Assembly (NCBI GenBank): GCA_902779455.1
Contig: CACZBS010000021.1
Span: 1 to 58,721 of the forward strand
Direction: 5' to 3'
DNA from: an uncultured Prevotellaceae bacterium
GTDB taxonomy: Bacteria; Bacteroidota; Bacteroidia; Bacteroidales; Bacteroidaceae
Length of the DNA stretch: 58,721 bases
Below, in pieces: positions 49,375-58,660 of the stretch (its first letter is position 1; each line of letters starts with the position of its first letter). Under the pieces are notes generated by a model, which ran no database searches, had not been told where the DNA came from, and worked only from the letters and a program-made list of their open reading frames with translations. The translations under genes were made by a program, and so were the position numbers.

Positions 49375-51576
49375 ATGATAGGAATTTGGTTTAAAGAAGA
49401 CATAGATCGCATATTGGCAGAACATCGCTACGTAGTGGTGACAGATGCCAATGGTGAGGGTGAGTTCCTGCTAAAGTATCTTTCAGAAGACATCAAGCAG
49501 CTACCCATCAGCAATGAGTACAGCGAGATAGAGGCGAAATATCTGGCAGAGTCGAAGTATGTAGACAGTCCTGTGCTCTTCTATGTCGGAAAGAAAGCGG
49601 CGCAATTATCTTTCCTGCAGGAATATGTTCAAACAGGAGGATTGCTGGTTCTTGACGACATGGAGGTGTATATCAAGCAGAAACTGTTTGAAGCCACTGG
49701 CAAGAATACTCATCTGACCAAAGACCAGCTTCTGCTTGCCGCAAAACTTAGTGAAGGCAAGAATAAGAACTGGTGGCAGTCGGTCGCCGACGGCATTACT
49801 GAGCCACTGCGATTGGAGGACTGGTTGCTTGACTTCCTTCATGCACCTGCCGCAACCCGTCAGAAGATGGATGAAACGGTGTGGAATGTGTTCCGCAGTG
49901 AAGTATATAGGCTCATCAACAAACCCCAAACCGAACAGCCAGCCGAAGCGATGGCACAGGAGGTGGTAAACACCATCCTACAGTCGTTGACTGACAATAC
50001 GATAGAAGGACTCCTGCTGGAAGTTTATTACCAATGGGCTGACAGTACGGAGAAAATAGATACCTTGCGTAAGTATGCAGACAACTACGTACTTCCAGCA
50101 GACATTAATCCGTTGAAGGCTCATCCCAACCATCCTTTTGCAGCACTTGACCGCCAGTTGATGCTGATGCTTAGCAATGCAATGAAGATGCATCCGGACA
50201 CGACGGAGTTGACCAAATTCCTTAAGCAACGCACACAAGACAGAAAAGCAAAAGCGTTCAAGCCTCAGTGGTTGCAGAGTGTCTGGCTGTTTTGCACGTT
50301 TAAGGTAGAAGGCCTTGGCACTATTTCTACCTACCAAGACATCGCAACATATTATAGACAGCATTTTGCTGCCCTCGATACTGCCATGCGCCGTATCTAT
50401 ACAGATTGGCTTAATGAGCCAGCCATCTTGCGTCCACTACAAGAACACTATACCATCTTGAATAATGAACTGCTGACATGCTGGTTCGACATAAAAGAAA
50501 AATATATCTCAACACAGAAGGATATTGTAATCAATGCTCTTTCTGGAGACAAACGTACAGCAGTTATTGTCTGTGATGGACTGCGTCTTGAAATAGCGGA
50601 AGCCATTGTTAATGGCATTACTGACAAGAATGTGAAGATAGACAGGAAAACAGCACTGACGGTTCTTCCTTCTGTAACTGAAAACGGTATGAGCGCTCTA
50701 TTCGGATGCAGTGAGCCAATCATGAATGCTCAATCCAGATTTAACACCTTGAAATCGCTCTATGATGATGTGGTCATCATGCCCCTCAATATGCTAAACG
50801 ATGGCGTTACTGCCAACCGTCTTGTACTCAATTATGGAGATATAGACGAAGTGGGTGAGAAAAAGCAGCTGGGCGCACTTAAAGACATTACAAACTACGA
50901 GCCGGAACTCAGAGAGAAGATAGCCAATCTGTTCCGTCTTGGGTATAACAAGATAGTGCTTACCACTGACCATGGTTTTGTTCTCACGGGAATCTTGGAC
51001 GAAGCGGACAAAGAACCCCGTCCTGAAGGGAACATCCTGAAAATCGAAGAGCGCTATGTGTTGACAGAAGAGCCCCTGAATGCTGCGAACCTGATTGAGA
51101 GGGGTGCTAGCTACTTCAGCAGTAACTATCAGTACTACGCCAAAACTGATAAACCATTTAAGACAACAGGCAGGTACGGTTATTCCCATGGGGGCTTCAC
51201 TCCACAAGAGTGTATCATTCCCGCATATGAGTTGAACATTGAGTCAAACGACATGGCACTGAGAGTGATGATTTCCAACAAGAAGGAGCTTAAAGCTGTG
51301 ACAGGAAACTATTTTACAGTAAAATTGCTTGCAGAAGGTTGCGAATCAGATCTTTTCCGCAATGAGCGTAAAGTAAAATTGTTACTTTATGCAGGCAGTA
51401 AATTGGTCATCGGGAATTTGATATACTCGATGAAACCTGGTGAGACAGTGAATGTAGAGTTTGAGTTAGCTCATGGCATTGACAAAGTTATTGTTGTGGA
51501 TAAGGACACTTCCGAACAAATTGATAGCTGTGCCATCAACAAATCACTGTCAAGAGACATTGATGACCTATTTTAA
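49375..51576 (+). CDS. pglZ: BREX protein PglZ, alkaline phosphatase-like
   Basis: This 733-aa protein has the PglZ domain of the alkaline phosphatase superfamily. The first metal-binding motif is AVIVCDGLRLEIAEAI (near 395-410) and the second is LTTDHGFVLTG (near 530). The N-terminal domain begins IGIWFKEDIDRIL. PglZ is the conserved core of all BREX types and is proposed to act as a nuclease or phosphatase together with PglX. I chose ATG 49375; a TTG at 49348 would overlap the HNH gene. Confidence 0.92.
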   Translation: MIGIWFKEDIDRILAEHRYVVVTDANGEGEFLLKYLSEDIKQLPISNEYSEIEAKYLAESKYVDSPVLFYVGKKAAQLSFLQEYVQTGGLLVLDDMEVYIKQKLFEATGKNTHLTKDQLLLAAKLSEGKNKNWWQSVADGITEPLRLEDWLLDFLHAPAATRQKMDETVWNVFRSEVYRLINKPQTEQPAEAMAQEVVNTILQSLTDNTIEGLLLEVYYQWADSTEKIDTLRKYADNYVLPADINPLKAHPNHPFAALDRQLMLMLSNAMKMHPDTTELTKFLKQRTQDRKAKAFKPQWLQSVWLFCTFKVEGLGTISTYQDIATYYRQHFAALDTAMRRIYTDWLNEPAILRPLQEHYTILNNELLTCWFDIKEKYISTQKDIVINALSGDKRTAVIVCDGLRLEIAEAIVNGITDKNVKIDRKTALTVLPSVTENGMSALFGCSEPIMNAQSRFNTLKSLYDDVVIMPLNMLNDGVTANRLVLNYGDIDEVGEKKQLGALKDITNYEPELREKIANLFRLGYNKIVLTTDHGFVLTGILDEADKEPRPEGNILKIEERYVLTEEPLNAANLIERGASYFSSNYQYYAKTDKPFKTTGRYGYSHGGFTPQECIIPAYELNIESNDMALRVMISNKKELKAVTGNYFTVKLLAEGCESDLFRNERKVKLLLYAGSKLVIGNLIYSMKPGETVNVEFELAHGIDKVIVVDKDTSEQIDSCAINKSLSRDIDDLF

Positions 51577-51597
51577 CGATTAAAGACTACCAAGATT

Positions 51598-53631
51598 ATG
51601 ATAGAGCTTGATTCTAAGTTGTTAGACCAATTCAAAGGTTATGTAGTCCGCAAGGATGTCGTCCGTTCTGTGAAGGGCGGTGCCAATGTTCCTGTCTTTG
51701 TACTGGAATATCTGCTTGCTAATTCTTGCAGCACGGATGATGAAGAAAAGATTCAGGAAGGAATTGATAATGTGAAACGTGTTTTGCACGACCATTATGT
51801 CAATCCAGATGAAGCCACCCTTGTTCAAGCCAAGATACGTGAGCAAGGTACGTATAAAATCATAGACAAGATAAGTGTTCGTCTTGACCCGTCAAAAGAC
51901 AAGTATTGGGCGGAATTGTCTAATCTGGCCATCCGTGATGCCAATATCTCAGAAGAGATTATCAGTCAACACGAAAAGATGATGACGGGTGGAATATGGG
52001 CAATCATTGACATGGATTACGATTCAACCCAGATGATAGGGAAAAAGATATTCCCCTTTGTGGTCAGCAAGGTACGCCCCATCCAGCTTTCCAGTTTTGA
52101 AGAAGAAAGGATAGCCAGAGCCCGCAGTCTATTCAACAACGAGGAATGGCTTGATGTACTCCTTCGTAGTGGCGGATATGAGCCAGAGTCGGAAGGGATG
52201 ACTGACCGAATGAAGATGCTGCTATTATCACGCTTTATTCCGTTGGTAGAGTCAAGCTTCAACATGGCGGAACTTGGCCCACGGTCTTCGGGCAAATCTT
52301 TTGTTTTTAAGGAACTTTCACCATACTCTATGCTTGTCAGCGGTGGACAGGGAACGGCTGCTTCCCTGTTCGTTAACAACTCCAGTGGTCAGATTGGAGC
52401 AGTCGGCAGATGGGATGCCATTTGCTTTGACGAGTCTACAGATGAATTGTTCAAAGATAAAGAGGTTGTCCCTCTGATGAAGGATTACATGGAAAGCGGC
52501 AGCTTCTCCAGAGCAGGAAAAGCAGGAGAGAAAGCGGCAAATGCCTCTATCATCCTGAATGGCAATATCAATCAGCCAGTCGAGACTGTCTTACAGACAT
52601 CACATCTATTCTCCCCATTCTCGGATAAAATCTGTAACGATACCGCCTTCTTAGATCGTATCGGTTTCTTCCTCCCCGGCTGGGAGGTGATGAAGTTTGC
52701 ACCCTCTAACTTCACTAATCATTTCGGCTTTAGTACAGATTTTTTCAGTGAGTTCCTACATTCTCAGCGAAAGATGACCTATACAGATGCTATTGACAAG
52801 TATTTCACACTTGGAGCACAGATGAAGCAGCGCGACACGAAGCCGGTACGCAAGACAGTTTCTGGATTGATTAAACTGATGCATCCAGATGGAAACTTTA
52901 CCAAAGAGGATGTGCGTAAGTATCTGGTTTGGGCTATAGAAATGCGTCGTCGTGTGAAAGAGCAATTGAAGCGTATCGGCGGTATGGAGTTCTGGGACAC
53001 TAATTTCTCCTATATAGATAAAGAAACACAAGAAGAGTTTTTCGTGTCTGTTCCAGAGGAGCGTGGCACCAATCTAATTGAAGATGCTCCACTTCAGCCA
53101 GGCACCTGCTATACGGCTACAAGCGATGGTGATAAGGTGTCTCTTGTAAAAATAGAGGTAATTACTATGCCTGGCAATGGCAAACTTACAGTGACTGGCA
53201 GTAGTTCAACAGAAGCCAAGGAGGATATAAAGAATACATATAATTATATCCGGGCCAATGAAAGGGCTATCCTGTCCCAACAACATTCTTTGATGCATCT
53301 TGATGTAACAGTTCAAGTGACCGTACTGTTGGGGGTAGGTGTCCACAAAGGTATTGGAGGTGCTGTTTTTGCAGCCATCGTATCATCTGTCTTTGGAAGG
53401 AATCTGAAATCAGGTCTTGGTGTCATCGGCAATATCAGCATTGGCGGTGCTATTGAACGTGCCTTGAATTTCAACGACCGTGTATCTATGCTCTCTGAGA
53501 ACGGTGCAAAGAATGTACTTGTCCCAATGGATAACCTTGCAGAAATGGCTACGCTTCCAGCAACTATCCTTGGCAAGACGGATATTCCGTTCTATGCGAA
53601 TACTCAGATGTTGATACAGAAAACGATATAG
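51598..53631 (+). CDS. brxL: BREX protein BrxL (AAA+ with Lon-like C-terminal domain)
   Basis: This 677-aa protein completes the type 1 BREX set. The AAA+ core has Walker A GPRSSGKSFVFKE (near 228-240) and Walker B DAICFDEST (near 275). The C-terminal ~110 residues align with the Lon protease fold (VLLGVGVHKGIGGAVFAAIV, then NGAKNVLVPMDN). The Ser-Lys catalytic pair of Lon appears to be absent (Gly and Asn at the corresponding places by eye). The family forms ring assemblies on DNA and is needed for phage restriction but not for host methylation. It starts 21 bases after pglZ. Confidence 0.92.
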   Translation: MIELDSKLLDQFKGYVVRKDVVRSVKGGANVPVFVLEYLLANSCSTDDEEKIQEGIDNVKRVLHDHYVNPDEATLVQAKIREQGTYKIIDKISVRLDPSKDKYWAELSNLAIRDANISEEIISQHEKMMTGGIWAIIDMDYDSTQMIGKKIFPFVVSKVRPIQLSSFEEERIARARSLFNNEEWLDVLLRSGGYEPESEGMTDRMKMLLLSRFIPLVESSFNMAELGPRSSGKSFVFKELSPYSMLVSGGQGTAASLFVNNSSGQIGAVGRWDAICFDESTDELFKDKEVVPLMKDYMESGSFSRAGKAGEKAANASIILNGNINQPVETVLQTSHLFSPFSDKICNDTAFLDRIGFFLPGWEVMKFAPSNFTNHFGFSTDFFSEFLHSQRKMTYTDAIDKYFTLGAQMKQRDTKPVRKTVSGLIKLMHPDGNFTKEDVRKYLVWAIEMRRRVKEQLKRIGGMEFWDTNFSYIDKETQEEFFVSVPEERGTNLIEDAPLQPGTCYTATSDGDKVSLVKIEVITMPGNGKLTVTGSSSTEAKEDIKNTYNYIRANERAILSQQHSLMHLDVTVQVTVLLGVGVHKGIGGAVFAAIVSSVFGRNLKSGLGVIGNISIGGAIERALNFNDRVSMLSENGAKNVLVPMDNLAEMATLPATILGKTDIPFYANTQMLIQKTI

Positions 53632-53703
53632 TATTTCCAAATAGAAATGATGGCATAAGTTCGATTATGTCAATGGCATTAAGACCTAATAAGAAACAAA
53701 TAG

Positions 53704-56700
53704 ATGTCAAAACAAGAAGACATAAAGCCAATTGAAATTGATGATGAGGAAGAACTCCAAACCGCAAGGCAGGAAATCTTTTCTTACTATCGTCATCTGA
53801 GAAGCAATCTTTTCTCGGACACAATAATTGAGTATGAGACAAAGCTAACAAAAGAGGTTTTTGATTTGAAACTTCTACAACTCTCTCAGGATAAAAAGCA
53901 GTCGGAGTTCGAGAACTTTATATTGGTAACAGCATCACGTCTTATAACACCAAATATCAAGCCACAGACTGGACCAGATGGTGGTGGAGATGGCAAGGTA
54001 GATGGTGAGACATATCCTGTTGACAAAGCAATATCAGACAAATGGTGGGTTTCAGATGGCTGTACAGGTGACCAACGTTGGGCAATAGCAATCAGCGTAC
54101 AAAAGACCTGGCAGTCCAAGGTTGAAAACGACGTAAAGAAGGTAGTAGAAACTGGAAGAGGATATACAAAACTACTGTTTTTCACCAACCAAAAGATAAA
54201 GTCAAGTACTCGTCTGTCCAAGGAGGATGAGTTGACAAGGAAGTACGGTATAAAGGTTAGTATCTTTGATGGTTCTTGGTGTTCGTTCGCCGTTTTTGAG
54301 CAAGGATGCATGGATGTTGCTGTTGAAAAGTTGAACTTCTCAGATGAGTATCGAAAGAAGACTGTAATTGTTGGTTCAAATGACAAACGGCGAATTGAAG
54401 AACTCCAAACATTAGAAAACGGCTTCTTAACCCGTGAAATAGCCCAATTCGATACAGATTATGTAGATAATTTGCTAGATGCATGTTTGTTAAGTCGTGG
54501 ACTGGAACGTCCACGTCAGGAAACTGAAGGTCGATTTAATCGTGCATTAAGAGAAGCAAAAGTTCATGGTTCATCGATACAGACTTTCAATATTATATAT
54601 TGCCATGCTTGGACATCATTCTTTTGGTTTTACGATATAGAAAGCACCTATGCAGATTATTTGAAACTTAAAGATTATACAGACAAACACCCTACTATAC
54701 ATACTATAGAAAACTTGACCAATATTCTCACAAATTTGGAGAATGCTGCTGGAATTGGACTGTTTAACACCGAACGTTTTTTGTCAGAGGTTGAGTATAT
54801 AGAATCGTTCAGGCAACGAAAAGATTTATCCCAAACCTCTCAGCTCTTTCTTGACATATATTTCTCGGAACATCGCATAATACAATACATTAGGCAAGAA
54901 GATGATCCATCCGAAGAAATAATAATGCTTACGAATCTAATTGAAGAGAGTGCCAATCATCCAGAAATTGGCTTTAATGCACAATCTCAAATAGTTGACA
55001 TACTTGGTCGCATGATCACCAATAATTCTGCCTTTGAGAATCTGGTAGACAAGTTGGCAGACATTACTGCAACCAGAGAATCGGAGGTACAGGGCGCCAT
55101 GATTCATTATCGTCGTGCGCAGTCGTTGATGGAGAAGAAAAGCTATTTGCCAGCCATTAAGCATTTAGGACATTGTGTACGTTCATTTGTAAAGGATGGC
55201 TATGAGTCTGAGTATGTCAAGTCTTGCGGTTTTATGGGTCTTGCGCTTTACTATCAGGAACTACCATATAGTGCAGAGGCTTATTATATAAAGGCAGCAT
55301 CGGTACTTGTTAGAGAGTTTTATTCTAAAGGAACTATCAACCATTTGCTCATTACAATATTATCAAAGTTGTGTGAGATAGAACTGATGCTTGGTCGCCT
55401 TGTCATGTATCTAAATTGGCGGGAACTACTTTTTGTAATTGCTCACAATGGTGAGGAATATATGACAAAGGAATTCATAGAAAGAGATCTTCTTGAAGAT
55501 GGTGGCTGGGCCTGCCATTTGGCTACTGCTGACATAAGCAACCCGCAAATTGCAACTTTGCCAGCCATATTTGCAAGATGTGACATGCCCCTTTCTGCTA
55601 ACTATCTCAAGTTTGCCCTGGGGTATCCTGAGGAAGTGGATGACCAGTTGAAAGAAACAGTAGGTGATAATTGGCACGACAGTCTATTGAAACAACCAAT
55701 TCATGAACAATTCATCTGTAATCTCAACATAGCTGATGAAGGTGGTGTCAATTTAAACACAATAGTTCATAATTGCAAATTTACTATACATTATAAAAAC
55801 TCCGTTCAGAACCAACTTATTGCTGAAACGTTTTTGGCATCTGTGGAAACTCTCTTGGCAACTTTCGCGGATATAGATCTTGTCATATTAACTCCTGAGA
55901 TAAAAGTAATCGTGGAAGAGACTGAAGAAGCACCATTTATGGAACAAGGCTCCTCAAATGCAGAATATATATTTCAGGTTAATCATGCCTTGCTTTCTGA
56001 CAAAGAATACTGGGAATGCTTTTCATTCTTCATGGCATACTTCTTTGTGCAGAATACAGTATCTCAGGAGGATGTGCAAGAACTTATCAAAGATCGCCAT
56101 GAGAAAGAAAAAATAATGGACCGTGTTTCGTCTCTGATGTTATTGTATCAGTCAGTTTATTTTGTCCTTGGTGACAAATTTAAGTATTCTATCAGACAAT
56201 GGCAGAAAGCTGATGATAAGGTTTATCCATGCCTTACTACATGTAAAGAAAGAGATAGGATTGATATAAAGAAACACATTTCATCTCAGCAGAACATGTC
56301 TGTATACACAATCTCATCTAATATGCAGTTGTGGGATAGAGCTAAATGGTCTGGTGTGGGATTTATTTTTGATAAGTGGTTACGAGAACCGCCAGTATTA
56401 GCTTTACTCTTTAGAAATGTGCAAGATGGAAAGAATATTGTCAAGGAGTGGAAAGAGCGACAGGCAGAAGGAAAACTTGGAATAGAGATACAGATATTAA
56501 AAGGCATCAATAAAGATCATCCCAGCTGGTATCGGGTTTGTTTGGCGCCAGAGATACCACATGCAGATGTTAAGGAAGGAAGATATATGGCAGTTATGTG
56601 CCGTAAACATACAATGACTCCCAATAATACATCCAATATTGATAATTTTGAGAGAATGCTTCCCTACTTTGGAAGATGTCGTTTGATGGCATTGGCTATG

Positions 56701-56919
56701 GATGATAATAATCAGATAGTTGGACCCAACAATTTTGATGAAGCTTTAGAAGTGAAGTCTGTAACAATAACAGATGCTTGGAGGGTTTCTATTCATGATA
56801 ATACTCGTAATGCTTTAGAGTGGGATGACGAACCAATAATTCCGAATAATGAGTTGAAAACATCACCAGTCTTGGAATTACTTGAGAATCTACGAGAACT
56901 ACACGATAAAAGGCTATAG
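53704..56919 (+). CDS. Large BREX-linked protein with nuclease-like N-terminus, unknown function (1071 aa)
   Basis: I do not recognise a named family. Residues about 65-165 resemble a PD-(D/E)xK restriction-nuclease fold: EFENFILV, TGPDGGGDGK (D92, D96), then the core strand WAIAISVQKTW with a Q-x-K type end (Q133, K134) and YTKLLFFTNQKI. The middle (about 450-620) is helical with TPR-like pairs such as YRRAQSLMEKKSYLPAIKHL and GLALYYQELPYSAEAYYIKA. The rest is not assigned. It follows brxL by 72 bases on the same strand with no terminator between, and a strong hairpin follows it. A defence effector or sensor is a reasonable inference, not shown. Confidence 0.75.
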   Translation: MSKQEDIKPIEIDDEEELQTARQEIFSYYRHLRSNLFSDTIIEYETKLTKEVFDLKLLQLSQDKKQSEFENFILVTASRLITPNIKPQTGPDGGGDGKVDGETYPVDKAISDKWWVSDGCTGDQRWAIAISVQKTWQSKVENDVKKVVETGRGYTKLLFFTNQKIKSSTRLSKEDELTRKYGIKVSIFDGSWCSFAVFEQGCMDVAVEKLNFSDEYRKKTVIVGSNDKRRIEELQTLENGFLTREIAQFDTDYVDNLLDACLLSRGLERPRQETEGRFNRALREAKVHGSSIQTFNIIYCHAWTSFFWFYDIESTYADYLKLKDYTDKHPTIHTIENLTNILTNLENAAGIGLFNTERFLSEVEYIESFRQRKDLSQTSQLFLDIYFSEHRIIQYIRQEDDPSEEIIMLTNLIEESANHPEIGFNAQSQIVDILGRMITNNSAFENLVDKLADITATRESEVQGAMIHYRRAQSLMEKKSYLPAIKHLGHCVRSFVKDGYESEYVKSCGFMGLALYYQELPYSAEAYYIKAASVLVREFYSKGTINHLLITILSKLCEIELMLGRLVMYLNWRELLFVIAHNGEEYMTKEFIERDLLEDGGWACHLATADISNPQIATLPAIFARCDMPLSANYLKFALGYPEEVDDQLKETVGDNWHDSLLKQPIHEQFICNLNIADEGGVNLNTIVHNCKFTIHYKNSVQNQLIAETFLASVETLLATFADIDLVILTPEIKVIVEETEEAPFMEQGSSNAEYIFQVNHALLSDKEYWECFSFFMAYFFVQNTVSQEDVQELIKDRHEKEKIMDRVSSLMLLYQSVYFVLGDKFKYSIRQWQKADDKVYPCLTTCKERDRIDIKKHISSQQNMSVYTISSNMQLWDRAKWSGVGFIFDKWLREPPVLALLFRNVQDGKNIVKEWKERQAEGKLGIEIQILKGINKDHPSWYRVCLAPEIPHADVKEGRYMAVMCRKHTMTPNNTSNIDNFERMLPYFGRCRLMALAMDDNNQIVGPNNFDEALEVKSVTITDAWRVSIHDNTRNALEWDDEPIIPNNELKTSPVLELLENLRELHDKRL

Positions 56920-56956
56920 CCGCACTACCCTTTAATACGACATAACCCATAAACAT

Positions 56957-56997
56957 TGAAAATCCTTCGTTACCGTATCGATAACGAAGGATTTTCA
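56957..56997. terminator. Perfect hairpin between convergent genes
   Basis: TGAAAATCCTTCGTTA (56957-56972) pairs exactly with TAACGAAGGATTTTCA (56982-56997) around a 9-base loop. It can stop the defence operon on one strand and the mobilization genes on the other. Confidence 0.88.
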
Positions 56998-57004
56998 GAT
57001 AATG

Positions 57005-57394
57005 TTATACAACTAGTTTTAATGCCAATAAGGCGAACAGCACATTGATGACTATCGTTCCAATGATGCAGTAGTTCTTGACCCTGATGATTTCATCATC
57101 AAGTCGTTTGATGGATTTTTCCATGCCTGCGGCAGCTGCCTTGTCCACTTGGACTGGCAACTCTTTCATCCGGCCAAAAAGTGTTTCAAACAATTCCCTG
57201 GAGCGTCCCTCCATCCTCAACGGAAGTCCGTCCTTTTGCAGGACTGTGTACTTGGTGTTGAGTACCGCCATCTGTTCAAGCAGTTTCTCTGCCAGTTCGT
57301 TAACTTCCAGAAGGACTTCCGTAACGTCCTTCTTTCTGACCGGTGCAGCCTTTGGGCTGCTGTCCGGTCTTACCGGGTAGTTTTTATTTGCCAT
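57005..57394 (-). CDS. Mobilization-associated protein with C-terminal membrane helix
   Basis: This 129-aa protein is basic at the N-terminus (PVRKKD), then predicted coiled-coil or helical (LLEVNELAEKLLEQMAVL), with one C-terminal membrane segment (YCIIGTIVINVLFALLALKL). It lies 17 bases downstream of the relaxase gene on the same strand, so it is probably part of the mobilization operon. Similar small helical proteins with a tail anchor accompany Bacteroides relaxases. The function is unknown. Confidence 0.68.
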   Translation of the reverse strand: MANKNYPVRPDSSPKAAPVRKKDVTEVLLEVNELAEKLLEQMAVLNTKYTVLQKDGLPLRMEGRSRELFETLFGRMKELPVQVDKAAAAGMEKSIKRLDDEIIRVKNYCIIGTIVINVLFALLALKLVV

Positions 57395-57411
57395 AATAAT
57401 ACCTTTTTGTT

Positions 57412-58374
57412 TTACATTGAATAACCTTTACTTCTTTCTTCCAATTCGTCATCGTAATGGCTACGCTTTGAGCCGACCTCATCCTCACGGTTTCGTGAAT
57501 GGGCTGAAGAGATATGAGCGTTCAATATAGAAGACAACGTATGGGTGCCTATACGGGTTGGATTCCCTGAAGGACTGCGGGCCACAGTCTTTTTCTGTAC
57601 TTGTCCTTTATGCAGTATCTTCCAGGTATTCTCAATCCGCCCGAGTGTCAGACTGCGGTCGATGGCACTGGCCTTGTATTGCGTCCCCGACTTGGAGAGG
57701 ATGTAATAACCCTGTAACTTACCGCTCTTGGCATACGCCTCACGTACCTCAAATCCCTCAACCGCCATCAGCATCTTGAAGATGTCGAAAGAGAATGTAT
57801 CCATGCCATAGAGGATCCTGAAGGCTGCCTCCCGGATCTCCTCCTTATTCTTCGGAGATATCTCCTCCGCCACACTGAAACCGCGCTCACGGCTGATGTC
57901 GTTAGCCACTTTTGCCGCCTTCTTTCCGATGAAAGAATCTGAGACAACCGTTCCATCCTGAAGGACACGGTTTGCCAGTACATGCCAGTGGCGCAGGTTC
58001 CGATTATGGTCGGTCTGCTCATGCTGGTAGCCCATCCACTGCATCTGACGGAACTGTTCCTGCGACAGTCCAAGTTCTCTGGTCATCAGTCTGTTCATGT
58101 ACTCCTCTACGAGTTCGCTGCACTGCTCAGGAGAATTCACCTTGCCAGCATCCTGCTCCGACAACGTTATCACTATGTCGAAATAGCACTTTAAGAGATT
58201 TCGGTGATGGTTCTCCTGAACGTCGTGCATCTCGCGAGTAATCTCCCCAGATGTGTCGCCGTATAGGTTATGGCGGCACACCTCACTGGCCACATGGACA
58301 TGGGCGATGGTCTTGTTCGCATCATACTCCAGTTTTGCAGTCCCATAGCTAATCGTTCTTGCCTTTGCTATCAT
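57412..58374 (-). CDS. Relaxase/mobilization nuclease (MobB-type)
   Basis: This 320-aa protein nicks the transfer origin of a mobile element. The metal-binding histidine cluster is YQHEQTDHNRNLRHWHVLAN (116-135), with H118, H129 and H131. The N-terminal part has the family start KARTISYGTAKLEY. It resembles relaxases of Bacteroides mobilizable transposons and conjugative elements. It overlaps the MobC gene by 26 bases. Base composition is intermediate between the host and the defence genes. Confidence 0.88.
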   Translation of the reverse strand: MIAKARTISYGTAKLEYDANKTIAHVHVASEVCRHNLYGDTSGEITREMHDVQENHHRNLLKCYFDIVITLSEQDAGKVNSPEQCSELVEEYMNRLMTRELGLSQEQFRQMQWMGYQHEQTDHNRNLRHWHVLANRVLQDGTVVSDSFIGKKAAKVANDISRERGFSVAEEISPKNKEEIREAAFRILYGMDTFSFDIFKMLMAVEGFEVREAYAKSGKLQGYYILSKSGTQYKASAIDRSLTLGRIENTWKILHKGQVQKKTVARSPSGNPTRIGTHTLSSILNAHISSAHSRNREDEVGSKRSHYDDELEERSKGYSM

Positions 58375-58660
58375 ACAGGATCTCCTTCAGTCTTTTGATG
58401 ATACTTTTCAGTTCTTCCATCATAGAGGCATACTTCCTTTGGTGGAAGAAGTTTGTGATGTGCGTCAGGTCGCTGGTGAGTTTCCTCACCTCTGTGATGG
58501 CTTGATACTCATGTTCCGAAAGGCGCTTCCTCGGACAGTAGGCGAGAAGCACCTGGCGACAGTAGTCAGACACCGAAAGGCCACATTCCTCCGCATGTCT
58601 TCTGATAAGGGCAAACTCCAGCTCGCCACATCTGATATTGATTCTTTCTGTTTTCTTCAT
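58349..58660 (-). CDS. MobC-type relaxosome accessory protein
   Basis: This 103-aa protein has an N-terminal ribbon-helix-helix-like part (RINIRCGELEFALIRRHAEE, then GLSVSDYCRQVLL) and a C-terminal helix (ITNFFHQRKYASMMEELKSI), the typical layout of MobC proteins. These bind the transfer origin and assist the relaxase. ATG 58660 is preferred over an in-frame start ten codons upstream in AT-rich sequence. It is first in the mob operon, so its promoter and any oriT should lie at or beyond the right edge of the window. Confidence 0.85.
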   Translation of the reverse strand: MKKTERINIRCGELEFALIRRHAEECGLSVSDYCRQVLLAYCPRKRLSEHEYQAITEVRKLTSDLTHITNFFHQRKYASMMEELKSIIKRLKEILYDSKGKND

